From Bradyrhizobium frederickii (GTDB lineage: Bacteria > Pseudomonadota > Alphaproteobacteria > Rhizobiales > Xanthobacteraceae): a stretch of DNA of 64,000 nucleotides. This document shows, one piece after another, positions 1 through 8,953 of the stretch. The notes beneath the pieces were generated by a model. It saw only the letters and a list, made by a program, of their open reading frames with translations, was not told the origin of the DNA and ran no database searches. Where the stretch lies: the NCBI RefSeq assembly GCF_004570865.1, contig NZ_SPQS01000010.1, forward strand, positions 1-64,000. Direction: 5' to 3'. The stretch's first letter is position 1. The number at the start of each line of letters is the position of its first letter. Both the position numbers and the translations under genes were made by a program.

Positions 1-50
1 CGAATTAAGCCGCGAGGCTGACGAGTCACGTCTGTCACCACACACTCATT

Positions 51-153
51 GTCATCGCCCGGTTCAACCGGGCGATCCAGTATTCCAGAGAAGCTCGCGA
101 TTGAACCGAGAAGCCGCGGCGTACTGGATTCCCCGCCTTCGCGGGGAATGACA
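51..153. repeat. Dispersed palindromic repeat, family A, copy 1
   Basis: About 103 bases running from GTCATCGCCCGG to GGGGAATGACAG. Each end is a small hairpin (CCCGGTTCAACCGGG; CCCCGCCTTCGCGGGG), and CCAGTA near the left pairs with TACTGG near the right. A second copy with the same plan and length lies at 44997-45100. Confidence 0.8.
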
Positions 154-190
154 GTGTTGCTTGGAGGACCAGCTATCGCCTCATCCTCCG

Positions 191-305
191 TCATTGCGAG
201 CGAAGCGACTTGTCCGCCGAAGCCTTGGCGAAGGCGGAAGCAATCCAGAATCCTTCCGCGGAAAGATTCTGGATTGCTTCGTCGCAAGGGCTCCTCGCAA
301 TGACG
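191..305. repeat. Dispersed palindromic repeat (TCATTGCGAG type)
   Basis: The outer ends, TCATTGCGAGCGAAGC and the complement of its counterpart ending CTCGCAATGACG, are inverted. The inner GCAATCCAGAATC pairs with GATTCTGGATTGC. The whole element could fold into one long hairpin. Only one copy was seen in the window. Confidence 0.75.
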
Positions 306-331
306 CCGTGGAGAGAGCGCGCCAAAATAGA

Positions 332-378
332 TCGCGGCAGCTTCGGTCCTGATGCGATCAGAACCGAAGCTGCCGCGA
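332..378 (-). terminator. Rho-independent terminator of the cytochrome c gene
   Basis: A 22-bp stem with one mismatch (TCGCGGCAGCTTCGGT... at 332-353 against its complement at 357-378) lies just past the stop codon of the minus-strand cytochrome gene. In that direction it is followed by ATCTATTTTGG, a modest T-tract. Confidence 0.75.
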
Positions 379-393
379 CTGCCTTGTGCAGGC

Positions 394-789
394 TTACTGC
401 TTAACCTTCCCGTCCTTGTCGTATTGGGCAATGAAGGCCCAGAGATTGTTGATCTCGGTCTCGTTCTTGATGCCGGCGAACGCCATCTTGGTGCCGGGGA
501 TCTTGGCCTTGGGGTCCTTGATGTATTCCTTGAACACGGCCTCGTCCCAGGTGATGCCGGAATTCTTGTTCGCGTCCGAATAGCTGTAGCCTTCGACGGT
601 GCCCGACTTGCGCCCGTTGAGGCCGTTGAGCTCGGGGCCGACCTTGTTCTTGGCGCCTTCGCCGATCGCGTGGCAGGCCAGGCATTTGTTGAACGATGTC
701 TTGCCGGCTGCGACATCCTGCGCCATCGCGGCGGGGGCGGTGGCAATCACGGTGAGGATCGTCAGTGCGCCAAAAGTCAATTTTGTCAT
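394..789 (-). CDS. Class I c-type cytochrome, periplasmic
   Basis: A 131-residue soluble periplasmic electron carrier. A signal peptide of about 23 residues ends at AMA-QD. The haem site is CLACH (C36, C39, H40) and M102 in GTKMAFAG is the likely sixth iron ligand, giving a c2/c550-like small cytochrome. The start at 789 was chosen because the signal peptide begins there, with GAAGAG a few bases upstream; the open frame extends further but that part is not protein-like. It is divergent from glcDEF, so it might accept electrons from glycolate oxidation, but that is inference from position only. The exact named cytochrome cannot be assigned from sequence alone. Confidence 0.92.
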   Translation of the reverse strand: MTKLTFGALTILTVIATAPAAMAQDVAAGKTSFNKCLACHAIGEGAKNKVGPELNGLNGRKSGTVEGYSYSDANKNSGITWDEAVFKEYIKDPKAKIPGTKMAFAGIKNETEINNLWAFIAQYDKDGKVKQ

Positions 790-1016
790 AAGTGTGCTCT
801 TCGTCTCTTCCCGGGTCAGATGGAGGGCCGTGTTTTGGCAGGTCCGATGCAAGTGGACAAGCCGCGAAACCTTGACAGGTTTCCTGCTAGCAGACTTGTC
901 CCAGAGAGAACTTGCGCTGCAACAAAGCAATGAGACCTTCGGAGGACCTACCCAAAGCGGGCAAGACATGATTGATTTGCTGCGACTTTTCCATCCGGCG
1001 GACGAAAGCTTTTGAA

Positions 1017-2510
1017 ATGGCCATCATGATGCCCGCAAGCGACCAGGCCGTGCTCGCGCGCCGCGCTGAGATCGTTGCTGCGTTGCGCGCAATCGTGCCC
1101 GGCGAGGGCGTGATCGATACGCCTGCCGAAATGCGGGCCTATGAGTCCGACGGGCTCACGGCCTATCGGCAGCCGCCGATGGTCGTCGTCCTGCCCGACA
1201 CGACCGAGCAGGTCTCGCTGATCCTGAAATATTGTGCAGGGCAAGGCATCAAGGTGGTGCCGCGCGGCTCGGGCACCTCGCTGTCCGGCGGCGCGCTGCC
1301 GCTCGAAGACGGCGTGCTGCTCGGCCTCGGCAAGTTCAAGCGCATCCGCGAGATCGATTTCGACAACCGCGTCGTCGTCACCGAGCCCGGCGTCACCAAT
1401 CTCGCCATCAGCCAGGCGGTCGCCCATGCCGGCTTCTATTACGCGCCCGACCCGTCCTCGCAGATCGCCTGCTCGATCGGCGGCAATGTCGCGGAAAATT
1501 CCGGCGGCGTGCATTGCCTGAAATACGGCATGACCACCAACAACGTGCTCGGCTGCGAGATCGTGCTGATGAGCGGCGAGATATTGCGCATCGGCGGCAA
1601 GTCTGCGGAGAACGCGGGCTACGATCTGATGGGCGTCATCACCGGCTCCGAAGGCCTGCTCGGCGTCATCACCGAGATCACGGTGCGCATCCTGCAAAAG
1701 CCGGAGACGGCGCGCGCGTTGATGGTCGGCTTTGCCGAGGTAGAGGCCGCCGGCGAATGCGTGGCGCGCATCATCGGTGCCGGCATCATCCCCGGCGGCA
1801 TGGAGATGATGGACAAGCCGGCGATCCACGCCGCGGAGGCTTTCGTGCATGCCGGTTACCCGCTCGACGTCGAGGCGCTGCTCATCATCGAGCTCGACGG
1901 TCCCAAGATCGAGGTCGACGAGCTGATCACGCGGGTCGAGACGATCGCCAATGCCTGCGGCTCGACCACGTGCCAGATCTCGACCTCGGAGGCCGAGCGC
2001 AACCTGTTCTGGGCCGGCCGCAAGGCCGCGTTTCCTGCCGTCGGCCGCATCTCGCCGGACTATCTCTGCATGGACGGCACCATCCCGCGCGGCGCGCTGC
2101 CGAAGGCGCTTGCCCGCATCCGCGAACTCTCGGAAAAGTACCAGCTCGGCTGCGCCAACGTGTTCCACGCCGGTGACGGCAATCTGCACCCGCTGATCCT
2201 CTACGATGCCAACAAGCCCGGCGAGATCGAGCGCGCCGAAGCCTTCGGCGCCGACATCCTGCGCGCCTGCGTCGAGTTCGGCGGCGTGCTCACCGGCGAG
2301 CACGGCGTCGGCATCGAGAAGCGCGACCTGATGCCCGAGATGTTTTCCGAGATCGACCTGAACCAGCAGCAGCGGCTGAAATGCGCCTTCGATGCGCAGG
2401 GCCTGCTCAACCCCGGAAAGGTGTTTCCGACCCTGCACCGCTGCGCCGAGCTCGGCCGCATGCATGTTCATGCGGGCAAGCTGGCGTTTCCGGATCTGCC
2501 GCGGTTCTAG
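1017..2510 (+). CDS. glcD: Glycolate oxidase, FAD-binding subunit GlcD
   Basis: A 497-residue flavoprotein of the VAO/PCMH family that oxidises glycolate (often also D-lactate) to glyoxylate, working with GlcE and GlcF. The FAD-binding motif PRGSGTSLSGG lies near residues 82-92, GSEGLLGVITEI follows, and the C-terminal FAD-linked oxidase domain contains HAGDGNLHP and GEHGVGIEKR. Length matches the family (about 499). The start is ATG 1017; in-frame ATGs at 1026 and 1029 are alternatives. It is the first gene of the glcD-glcE-glcF run, with a 43-base gap to glcE. Confidence 0.96.
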   Translation: MAIMMPASDQAVLARRAEIVAALRAIVPGEGVIDTPAEMRAYESDGLTAYRQPPMVVVLPDTTEQVSLILKYCAGQGIKVVPRGSGTSLSGGALPLEDGVLLGLGKFKRIREIDFDNRVVVTEPGVTNLAISQAVAHAGFYYAPDPSSQIACSIGGNVAENSGGVHCLKYGMTTNNVLGCEIVLMSGEILRIGGKSAENAGYDLMGVITGSEGLLGVITEITVRILQKPETARALMVGFAEVEAAGECVARIIGAGIIPGGMEMMDKPAIHAAEAFVHAGYPLDVEALLIIELDGPKIEVDELITRVETIANACGSTTCQISTSEAERNLFWAGRKAAFPAVGRISPDYLCMDGTIPRGALPKALARIRELSEKYQLGCANVFHAGDGNLHPLILYDANKPGEIERAEAFGADILRACVEFGGVLTGEHGVGIEKRDLMPEMFSEIDLNQQQRLKCAFDAQGLLNPGKVFPTLHRCAELGRMHVHAGKLAFPDLPRF

Positions 2511-2553
2511 TCTCGATCGCTGCCACGCGCGAAATTTGCCTTTCGCTCTAAAC

Positions 2554-3810
2554 TTGGATACCCGCTCAGTCGTGGATACGCTCAAGGTCAGAGACGCCAA
2601 AGACGTCGAAGAAGTCGTGCGCGCGGCGATTGCCAATGAGCAGCCGCTCGAGATCGTCGGTCATGGCTCCAAGCGCGGCATCGGCCATGCGATGGCAACC
2701 AATGCCGTGCTCGACGTCTCCGCGCTGAATGCCGTCACCTCCTACGAGCCCAACGAGCTCATCATCACCGTTCAGTCCGGTGCGCCGCTCGCCGACGTGC
2801 TGTCACTGATCGACGCCAAGAACCAGCAATTCGCCTTCGAGCCTGTCGACACCGCGCCGCTGCTCGGCACCGCGCCATCGGGCACCATCGGCGGCATGAT
2901 CGCGGCCGGGCTCGCCGGTCCGCGCCGGATCAGGGCTGGCGGGGCGCGTGATCACCTGCTGGGGGCGCACGCCGTCTCGGGCTTCGGCGACAGCTTCAAG
3001 ACCGGTGGCAGGGTGGTGAAGAACGTCACCGGCTACGACCTCTGCAAGCTGCTGGCGGGATCCTGGGGCACGCTGTCGGTGATGACCGAGGTCACGCTCA
3101 AGGTGATGCCGAAGCCGGAAGCGGAGCGGACGCTGCTGCTCCGCGGCCTCGACGATGCCGTCGCCAACAAGGCCATGACCGCGGCGCTCGGCTCGCCCTT
3201 CGACGTTTCCGCCGCCGCGCATCTGCCAAAATCGGCGTTCCGCGCCAAGACCGACGGGCTTGGCGATCTCGCAGGTGAGGGCGAGGCGCTGACCGTGCTG
3301 CGGCTGGAGGGCATCACGGCCTCCGCCGCCCACCGCGCCGGATCGCTGCGCGAGTTGCTGGCGCCGTTTGGAACCGCGACGCTGATCGAGGACACGGCTT
3401 CCGCGGCGCTGTGGACCACGATCCGCGACGTGCTGCCGTTCGCGGCCGGCGGCGCGCTCGGCGCCTGGCCGGTGTGGCGGATCGTCTGCCCGCCCGCCTC
3501 GGGTGCAGTGCTCGGCACGCAATTGGCGCGCGAGACCGGGGGCGAGGTGATCTACGATTGGGGCGGCGGCCTGATCTGGGCGGCGCTGCCGCCGAAGGGC
3601 GACGCGCATGGCCCGGCGGTTCGCGCGCGTGCAAACGCGCTCGGTGGGCACGCGACGCTGATCCGGGCGCCCGACGACGTCAGGTGCAATGTCGATGTGT
3701 TCCATCCGCAGGCGCCCGGTATCGCCGCCCTGAGCGAGCGGGTCCGCGCCAGTTTCGATCCGAAGACCATCCTGAACCGGGGACGGCTCACGCGGAGCGC
3801 TGCTGAATGA
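2554..3810 (+). CDS. glcE: Glycolate oxidase, FAD-binding subunit GlcE
   Basis: A 418-residue second flavin-type subunit of glycolate oxidase. It shows a shortened PCMH-type FAD domain: GHGSKRGIG near the N-terminus, GTIGGMIAAGLAGPRR, then the GlcE-typical KTGGRVVKNVTGYDLCKL and GSWGTLSVMTE. No ATG fits; the first residues of the conserved protein follow TTG 2554, with GTG 2572 as an alternative. The stop codon overlaps the glcF start as ATGA, so translation is probably coupled. Confidence 0.94.
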   Translation: MDTRSVVDTLKVRDAKDVEEVVRAAIANEQPLEIVGHGSKRGIGHAMATNAVLDVSALNAVTSYEPNELIITVQSGAPLADVLSLIDAKNQQFAFEPVDTAPLLGTAPSGTIGGMIAAGLAGPRRIRAGGARDHLLGAHAVSGFGDSFKTGGRVVKNVTGYDLCKLLAGSWGTLSVMTEVTLKVMPKPEAERTLLLRGLDDAVANKAMTAALGSPFDVSAAAHLPKSAFRAKTDGLGDLAGEGEALTVLRLEGITASAAHRAGSLRELLAPFGTATLIEDTASAALWTTIRDVLPFAAGGALGAWPVWRIVCPPASGAVLGTQLARETGGEVIYDWGGGLIWAALPPKGDAHGPAVRARANALGGHATLIRAPDDVRCNVDVFHPQAPGIAALSERVRASFDPKTILNRGRLTRSAAE

Positions 3811-5129
3811 AGACCGAATTCTCACTGGCGCAGCTCGCCGACCCTGACATCGCGGAGGCCGACAAGATCCTGCGCGCCTGCGTCCATTGCGGCTTCTGCA
3901 CCGCAACTTGTCCGACCTATGTGCTGCTCGGTGACGAGCTCGATAGTCCCCGCGGCCGCATCTATCTGATCAAGGAGATGCTGGAGAAGGATCAGGCGCC
4001 GACGGCGGAAGTGGTCAAGCATATCGACCGCTGCCTGTCGTGCCTGGCCTGCATGACGACCTGCCCCTCGGGGGTGAATTACATGCACCTCGTCGACCAG
4101 GCCCGGGTCAGGATCGAGCAGCGCTATCAGCGGCCCCTGGCCGAGCGGCTGCTGCGCCGGGTGCTGGGCTTCGTCCTGCCGGACCCGCAGCGATTTCGCA
4201 TCAGCATGGTGCTGGCACGGCTGGCCCGTCCGCTGGCCGTGTTCCTGCCGACGCCGCGCCCCTCGGCCACGCCCGGCCTGGTCCAACGCCTCAAGGCGAT
4301 GCTGGCATTGGCCCCGCACCGGCTGCCGTCACCGGGGCCGCTCCCGGGCAGCGTGTTCGCCGCGCTCGGCAAGAAGCGCGGCCGGGTCGCGCTACTCCAG
4401 GGCTGCGCCCAGCAGGTGCTGGCGCCGCGCATCAACCAGGCCGCCATCAGCCTGCTCACCCGTCACGGCATCGAGGTCGTCCTGGTCAAGGACGAGCAGT
4501 GCTGCGGGGCGCTGACCCATCATCTCGGCGACGACCACGACGCCTTGGCCCGCGCCCGCGCCAATATCACGGCCTGGCAGAAGGAAGCGGCAGGCGAGGG
4601 GCTCGACGCCATCCTGGTGACGGCCTCGGGCTGCGGCACCGTGATCAAGGACTACGGCTATCTCCTGCGGGAAGACAAAGCGTTTGCGGCCGATGCGGCG
4701 AAGGTGTCTGCGCTCGCCAAGGACATCACCGAATATATTGCCGGCCTTGGACTCGAACCGACCGCGCGCCAGGACAACATCGTCGTCGCCTATCACTCCG
4801 CGTGTTCGTTGCAGCACGGGCAGAAAATCACAGCTCTTCCGAAAGAATTGCTTTCCAAGAATGGATTCGTGGTGAAAGATGTGCCGGAGAGCCATTTGTG
4901 TTGCGGTTCGGCGGGGACTTACAACATTCTCCAACCCGAGCTTGCGGGCCGGTTGCGCGATCGCAAGGTCGCCAACATCGCAAGCATCAAGCCGGACATG
5001 ATTGCCGCGGGCAATATCGGCTGCATGGTGCAGATTGCCAGTGGCACGTCAGTTCCGGTCGTACACACGATTGAGCTTCTCGATTGGGCTACGGGCGGGT
5101 CGCGGCCGGCACTGAACGCGTCAGTTTGA
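3807..5129 (+). CDS. glcF: Glycolate oxidase, iron-sulfur subunit GlcF
   Basis: A 440-residue subunit that passes electrons from the flavin subunits to the respiratory chain at the membrane. Two ferredoxin-type 4Fe-4S motifs are present: C25/C28/C31/C35 (CVHCGFCTATCP) and C76/C79/C82/C86 (CLSCLACMTTCP). Two CCG domains follow, with EQCCGAL and HLCCGSAG, the heterodisulfide-reductase-like cysteine motifs. It overlaps glcE by four bases (ATGA) and closes the operon. Confidence 0.96.
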   Translation: MKTEFSLAQLADPDIAEADKILRACVHCGFCTATCPTYVLLGDELDSPRGRIYLIKEMLEKDQAPTAEVVKHIDRCLSCLACMTTCPSGVNYMHLVDQARVRIEQRYQRPLAERLLRRVLGFVLPDPQRFRISMVLARLARPLAVFLPTPRPSATPGLVQRLKAMLALAPHRLPSPGPLPGSVFAALGKKRGRVALLQGCAQQVLAPRINQAAISLLTRHGIEVVLVKDEQCCGALTHHLGDDHDALARARANITAWQKEAAGEGLDAILVTASGCGTVIKDYGYLLREDKAFAADAAKVSALAKDITEYIAGLGLEPTARQDNIVVAYHSACSLQHGQKITALPKELLSKNGFVVKDVPESHLCCGSAGTYNILQPELAGRLRDRKVANIASIKPDMIAAGNIGCMVQIASGTSVPVVHTIELLDWATGGSRPALNASV

Positions 5130-5213
5130 GCTTTCAGAGCCTGAACTTTCCTCCCGAGGTGACGACTGAAGGCGCCCGATCGACCATTGTTCGGCGGCAA
5201 CAGGAGGACCACG

Positions 5214-5588
5214 ATGGCGAAAGCGAAGAAGAAGAAAAGCAAGAAGGCCAAAAAGGCCAAGAAGGTTGTAGCGGCGAAGAAGACCGCCAAGAGGGCAACC
5301 AAGAAGTCCGCGAAGAAGTCTGCCAAGAAGACTGCAAAGAAAGCTGCGAAGAAGTCTGCCAGGAAGGCAGCCCCGAAGAAGGCCGCCAAGAAGGCTGCGG
5401 CGAAGTCGGCCAAGAAGGCCGCACCCAAGAAGGCCGCGAAGAAAGCGGCACCGAAGAAGGCGAAGGCAGCTCCTGCTCCGAAGCCATCGGCACCGGTGGA
5501 AGCTCCGGCTCCCGAGCCTGCCTCCGAGACAAGCTGGGCGATGCCTTCGTCTTCTGCGGAACCCGCGCCGGCAGAGGGGCAGGGGTAA
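5214..5588 (+). CDS. Histone H1-like Lys/Ala-rich protein
   Basis: A 124-residue, extremely basic protein. Residues 2 to about 90 are almost only lysine and alanine in short KKAAKKSA-type repeats, resembling the C-terminal tail of histone H1 and bacterial Hc1/Hc2/AlgP-like proteins. The tail is an acidic Pro/Ala-rich segment (PAPKPSAPVEAPAPEP). No folded domain is visible, so nucleoid DNA binding or condensation is the likely role. A strong CAGGAGGA site sits 5 bases before ATG 5214. It stands alone between glcF and a terminator. The low-complexity repeats make its length liable to vary between strains. Confidence 0.85.
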   Translation: MAKAKKKKSKKAKKAKKVVAAKKTAKRATKKSAKKSAKKTAKKAAKKSARKAAPKKAAKKAAAKSAKKAAPKKAAKKAAPKKAKAAPAPKPSAPVEAPAPEPASETSWAMPSSSAEPAPAEGQG

Positions 5589-5629
5589 GCCCGGCCGCTC
5601 CCTGGCTCTTGAAGCGATCAGCAATCAGG

Positions 5630-5661
5630 AAGGCCGCGGCGCCGGGCGCTGCGGCCTTTTT
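5630..5661 (+). terminator. Terminator of the histone-like gene
   Basis: An imperfect GC-rich stem (AAGGCCGC... against GCGGCCTT) is followed by TTTTTGC, 41 bases past the stop codon. Confidence 0.75.
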
Positions 5662-5988
5662 GCATCGTCGCAAGCTGATTCTGCTTCAGCCTTCGGCCGT
5701 GCCTGTCTGATTCGTGGCCTGGGGTCGCCCAGCCGAAGACCCCGGACTTACACGGGCCTCCTGTGCACTTTGGAATGCAAAAAATGTGATCGGGAAGCCA
5801 CACAGGCGGACAACCTTTCGTGAAATGGTCAAAACGCCTAAAAAGTCGGCAGATGCCCGCGCTTTTTGCTTCACGGTTCCTATCCGCCAATCCAGATTGT
5901 CGCAGTGATGTAATTTGCAATCAGGTCGAGCGCCCCGGGGGGCTTCCGGGATCCGACTGGGGTCTAAGAACTGGTGATGGGGATCGAA
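5662..5988. other. Intergenic leader of the porin gene
   Basis: 327 bases without a protein-like frame. It is less GC-rich than the flanks (for example around 5775-5915) and presumably holds the promoter and 5' leader of the porin gene, but no promoter could be fixed by eye. Confidence 0.5.
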
Positions 5989-7002
5989 ATGAAAAAAGTG
6001 GCTTTGTTGGCAACGGCGCTGGCAATCGTGACGACGGGCTCGGCTTTCGCGGCAGATTTGCGGGTGAAAGCGCTGAAGGCCCCGCCGCCGCCGGCCTTCG
6101 ATCCCTGGGATATCGCCTTCGGCGGTGGGATCATGAGCGACTACATCTTCCGCGGTATCAGCCAGTCGAACCACAAGCCGTCGGTCACGGCCTATTTCGA
6201 GCCGCGCTACAACGTCAACAAGGACCTCCAGCTCTATATCGGTGCGTCCGCCTCGAGCATCTCGTTCCCGAACCGCGCAGCGGCGGAAGTCGACATCTAC
6301 GGCGGTATCCGCCCGACCTTCGGCATGTTCGCCTTCGACTTCGGTGTCTGGGGCTACCTCTATCCGGGCGGACAATGCTTCGGCTCGCAGGGCACCCTGC
6401 TGCAGGGCAATTGCGGCGGCGACATCGACTACTCGCAGGGCGCGATCGGCCTTCCCATCAACGGCAACTTCGCCAAGAAGAGCGCGAGCTTCTACGAAGG
6501 CTATGCCAAGCTGAACGTCACCCTCAACGATCAGTGGACGGTCGGCTTCAACGAGTACTATTCGCCGAACTTCCTGAACCTCGGCGCCTGGGGCAACTAC
6601 GCCTCGATCACCGCCAAGTGGACCGCGCCGAGCACGACCTTCGGTGCCAGCGGCGTCGGCATGTATGTGTCGGGTGAGTTCGGCCGGCAGTGGCTCGGCA
6701 CTTCCGACATCTTCTACGGCATCGCGGGCGATCCGGTGTACGCGAACGGCATCAAGGAGCCGAGCTACAACACTTGGAACGTCGGCGTCGGCTTCACCTA
6801 CAAGGTGTTCACCCTCGATCTGCGCTACTACGACACCGACCTGAGCAAGGGCGACTGCAACGCCTTCACCAGCGACCACACCGCGAAGTTCGACGGCAGC
6901 TTCACCGCCATCAATCCGGGCGGCTTCGGCTCCAACTGGTGCAGCGCGGCCGGCGTCGCCAAGCTCTCGTTCGACCTGACGGCGATGACCAACCTGAAGT
7001 AA
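5989..7002 (+). CDS. TorF-family putative outer-membrane porin
   Basis: A 337-residue outer-membrane beta-barrel. The signal peptide is MKKVALLATALAIVTTGSAFA, with cleavage before ADL. The mature start shows the family hallmark (GGGIMSDYIFRGISQSNHKPS, residues about 40-60; TIGR02001/Gcw_chp). Alternating aromatic and polar strands with glycines continue to the end. Transport role is unknown. ATG 5989 was chosen because the signal peptide begins there; GTG 5974 and ATG 5977 are in-frame alternatives. A clear terminator follows. Confidence 0.88.
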   Translation: MKKVALLATALAIVTTGSAFAADLRVKALKAPPPPAFDPWDIAFGGGIMSDYIFRGISQSNHKPSVTAYFEPRYNVNKDLQLYIGASASSISFPNRAAAEVDIYGGIRPTFGMFAFDFGVWGYLYPGGQCFGSQGTLLQGNCGGDIDYSQGAIGLPINGNFAKKSASFYEGYAKLNVTLNDQWTVGFNEYYSPNFLNLGAWGNYASITAKWTAPSTTFGASGVGMYVSGEFGRQWLGTSDIFYGIAGDPVYANGIKEPSYNTWNVGVGFTYKVFTLDLRYYDTDLSKGDCNAFTSDHTAKFDGSFTAINPGGFGSNWCSAAGVAKLSFDLTAMTNLK

Positions 7003-7026
7003 GGTTCTTCCCGACACGACTTAGCG

Positions 7027-7056
7027 AGGGCGGCAGGGCAACCTGCCGCCCTTTTG
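7027..7056 (+). terminator. Terminator of the porin gene
   Basis: A 10-bp perfect stem, GGGCGGCAGG / CCTGCCGCCC, with a four-base loop, followed by TTTT, 25 bases past the stop. Confidence 0.88.
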
Positions 7057-7143
7057 CTTTGGGAAGCCACTCGCGTTGACGGCCGCTCCAGATGCCCGTC
7101 CTGGCCGCGCCGGTCCCGGCCGTCCACGTAGTCGCACCAAGAG

Positions 7144-7173
7144 CGTGGATGCCCGGGACCAGCCCGGGCATGA
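7144..7173. repeat. Half copy of dispersed repeat family B
   Basis: GTGGATGCCCGGG-ACCAG-CCCGGGCATGAC matches the right half of the full elements at 47822-47911 and 60788-60872. It lies just past the 3' end of the ABC transporter gene. Confidence 0.75.
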
Positions 7174-7195
7174 CGATGCGATCGCCTGAAGCGCC

Positions 7196-8953
7196 TCAGC
7201 CCGCCGCGCTCGGCTCCTTCGCAGTCAGCGCGCCGTCGCCGAGGACGTGAATCGCACCGTCCTCCACCAACGCCACCTTGCGGGTATGGAAGGCGTCCAG
7301 GGTCGAGCGATGGCCGATCGAGACGATGGTGGCCTGTGGCAGCTTCTCCGTCAGCAGCCGATAGAGCCGGTCCTCTGACGGCTCGTCGAGCGAGGCGGTC
7401 GCCTCGTCGAGGAAGAGATAGTCGGGTACGTGCAGCAGTGCGCGGGCAAGCCCAAGGCGTTGCTGCTCGCCGAGCGACAATGTCCGGTTCCAATGAGCGT
7501 CCTCGTCGAGCCGGTCCGCCAGGCGCGGCATGCCGACCGCAACCAGGGCGTCGCGGATCTTCTCGGGCGGGATAGAGCCGTGCCCGGCCGGGTAGATGAC
7601 GGCGTCGCCGAGCGGGCCGATCGGGAAATACGGCCGCTGCGGCAGCATCATCAGCTTCGCCTTCTCGGGAATGGCGATCGTGCCGGTGCCGAACGGCCAG
7701 ATGCCGGCCATGGCCCGGAACAACGTCGATTTGCCGGAGCCCGACGCGCCGGTCACCAGCACCCGCTCCGACGGCTGGATCGTGAAGGCATCGGCTGCGA
7801 CCAGGGGCGTGCCGTTCGGCAGGTTGACGAGCAATTGCTCGAGCGTGATGGCCTCGCCCTTCGATGGCACGACGTCGATAGCCGGCTCGAGCGTCGCGCC
7901 GCGGGCGGCGGCGCTGACCGACATCTCGAAGCCGTCGAGGCGGGCGATCACGGCGCGCCACTCGGCGAGCGAGCGATAGGCCGTGACGAAGAACGACAGC
8001 GCATCCTGCACGCTGCCGAACGCCGAGCCGGTCTGCATCATGTCGCCGAGCTGGATGCGCTTGGCGAAGTAGGCGGGCGCCACCACCACATAGGGAAAGA
8101 TCGTTGCAGCCTGTCCGTAGCTTGCCGTGAATGCGGTCAGGCGCTTGGTCCGGCTCATGATCTCGTACCAATTGCCGATGACGAAGCCGAAGCGCTGCAA
8201 GAGACGCCCCCGCTCGGCGTTCTCGCCTTTCAGGAGGGCGATCTGCTCGGAATTCTCCCGCACACGGATCAGGTTGAAGCGGAAATCGGCCTCGAAGCGC
8301 TGCTGCTCGAAATTCAGATTGATCAGCGGGGCGCCGATCCAGTGGGTCAGCGCGGTACCGGCGATCGCATAGGCCACCGCGCACCAGACCAGAAAACCGG
8401 GGACGACGATATCGGTGCCGTAAATGTACAAAGGCGCCTTGTAGGAGAGGCCCCAGAGGATGACGACGAACGAGGCCAGCGTCACGATTGAGGACAAAAG
8501 GCCGAGGCCGATGGTCAGCGTCTGTTCGACGAAGGTCTTGACGTCCTCGGTGACACGCTGGTCCGGATTGTCGGCAGCGTCGCCCTTGAGCTGCATGCGG
8601 TAATGCGTGGCGCCGTCGAGCCATTCGCCGAGATAATGTCGCGTCAGCCATTGCCGCCAGCGGATCTGCAGCCACTGGTTCAGGTAGAGCTTGTAGACGG
8701 CCAGCGCGACGAAGGTGAAGGCAAGGCCAAGGAAGATCCAGACCTCCTTGACGAACTCGGGCAGATCGTAGGCCTGCAGCGCGCTGTAGAACCGGTTCTG
8801 CCATTGATTGAGCAGCACGTTGATCGCGACCAGCACCAGCTCCATCGCGACGATGACGGCGAGCAGGCCGCGACCGGCCCATTTGTCCTCCGACCGGAAA
8901 TAGGGGGCGGCGATTCGCCAGACGATCGCGAGCGTGGCGCTGATATTCTTCAC
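7196..8953 (-). CDS. YddA/BacA-like ABC transporter (fused permease and ATPase)
   Basis: A 585-residue half-transporter of the inner membrane. The N-terminal membrane domain is of the ABC_membrane_2/SbmA-BacA type (QWQNRFYSALQ, LYLNQWLQIRWR, DNPDQRVTEDV). The C-terminal ATPase has Walker A GASGSGKST, signature LSLGEQQR and Walker B YLFLDEATASLD. The class includes E. coli YddA, mycobacterial Rv1819c and the Bradyrhizobium peptide importer BclA, so peptide uptake is possible but unproven. The start is GTG 8953, preceded by GAGGAG ten bases away; the 15-codon longer frame has no better site. It is divergent from lldP and not in an operon. Confidence 0.9.
   Translation of the reverse strand: MKNISATLAIVWRIAAPYFRSEDKWAGRGLLAVIVAMELVLVAINVLLNQWQNRFYSALQAYDLPEFVKEVWIFLGLAFTFVALAVYKLYLNQWLQIRWRQWLTRHYLGEWLDGATHYRMQLKGDAADNPDQRVTEDVKTFVEQTLTIGLGLLSSIVTLASFVVILWGLSYKAPLYIYGTDIVVPGFLVWCAVAYAIAGTALTHWIGAPLINLNFEQQRFEADFRFNLIRVRENSEQIALLKGENAERGRLLQRFGFVIGNWYEIMSRTKRLTAFTASYGQAATIFPYVVVAPAYFAKRIQLGDMMQTGSAFGSVQDALSFFVTAYRSLAEWRAVIARLDGFEMSVSAAARGATLEPAIDVVPSKGEAITLEQLLVNLPNGTPLVAADAFTIQPSERVLVTGASGSGKSTLFRAMAGIWPFGTGTIAIPEKAKLMMLPQRPYFPIGPLGDAVIYPAGHGSIPPEKIRDALVAVGMPRLADRLDEDAHWNRTLSLGEQQRLGLARALLHVPDYLFLDEATASLDEPSEDRLYRLLTEKLPQATIVSIGHRSTLDAFHTRKVALVEDGAIHVLGDGALTAKEPSAAG

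Larger units (their letters stand above)
1..331. other. Intergenic stretch without a gene
   Basis: No convincing coding sequence lies here; the short open frames have no ribosome binding site and no protein-like sequence. It holds two dispersed palindromic repeats, listed separately, and ends at the terminator of the cytochrome gene. Confidence 0.7.

Noticed and set aside
948..2636. 562-codon open frame opposite glcD
   Set aside because: Antisense shadow of a high-GC gene; composition Arg/Ala/Asp/His-rich without domains, and glcD is certain.
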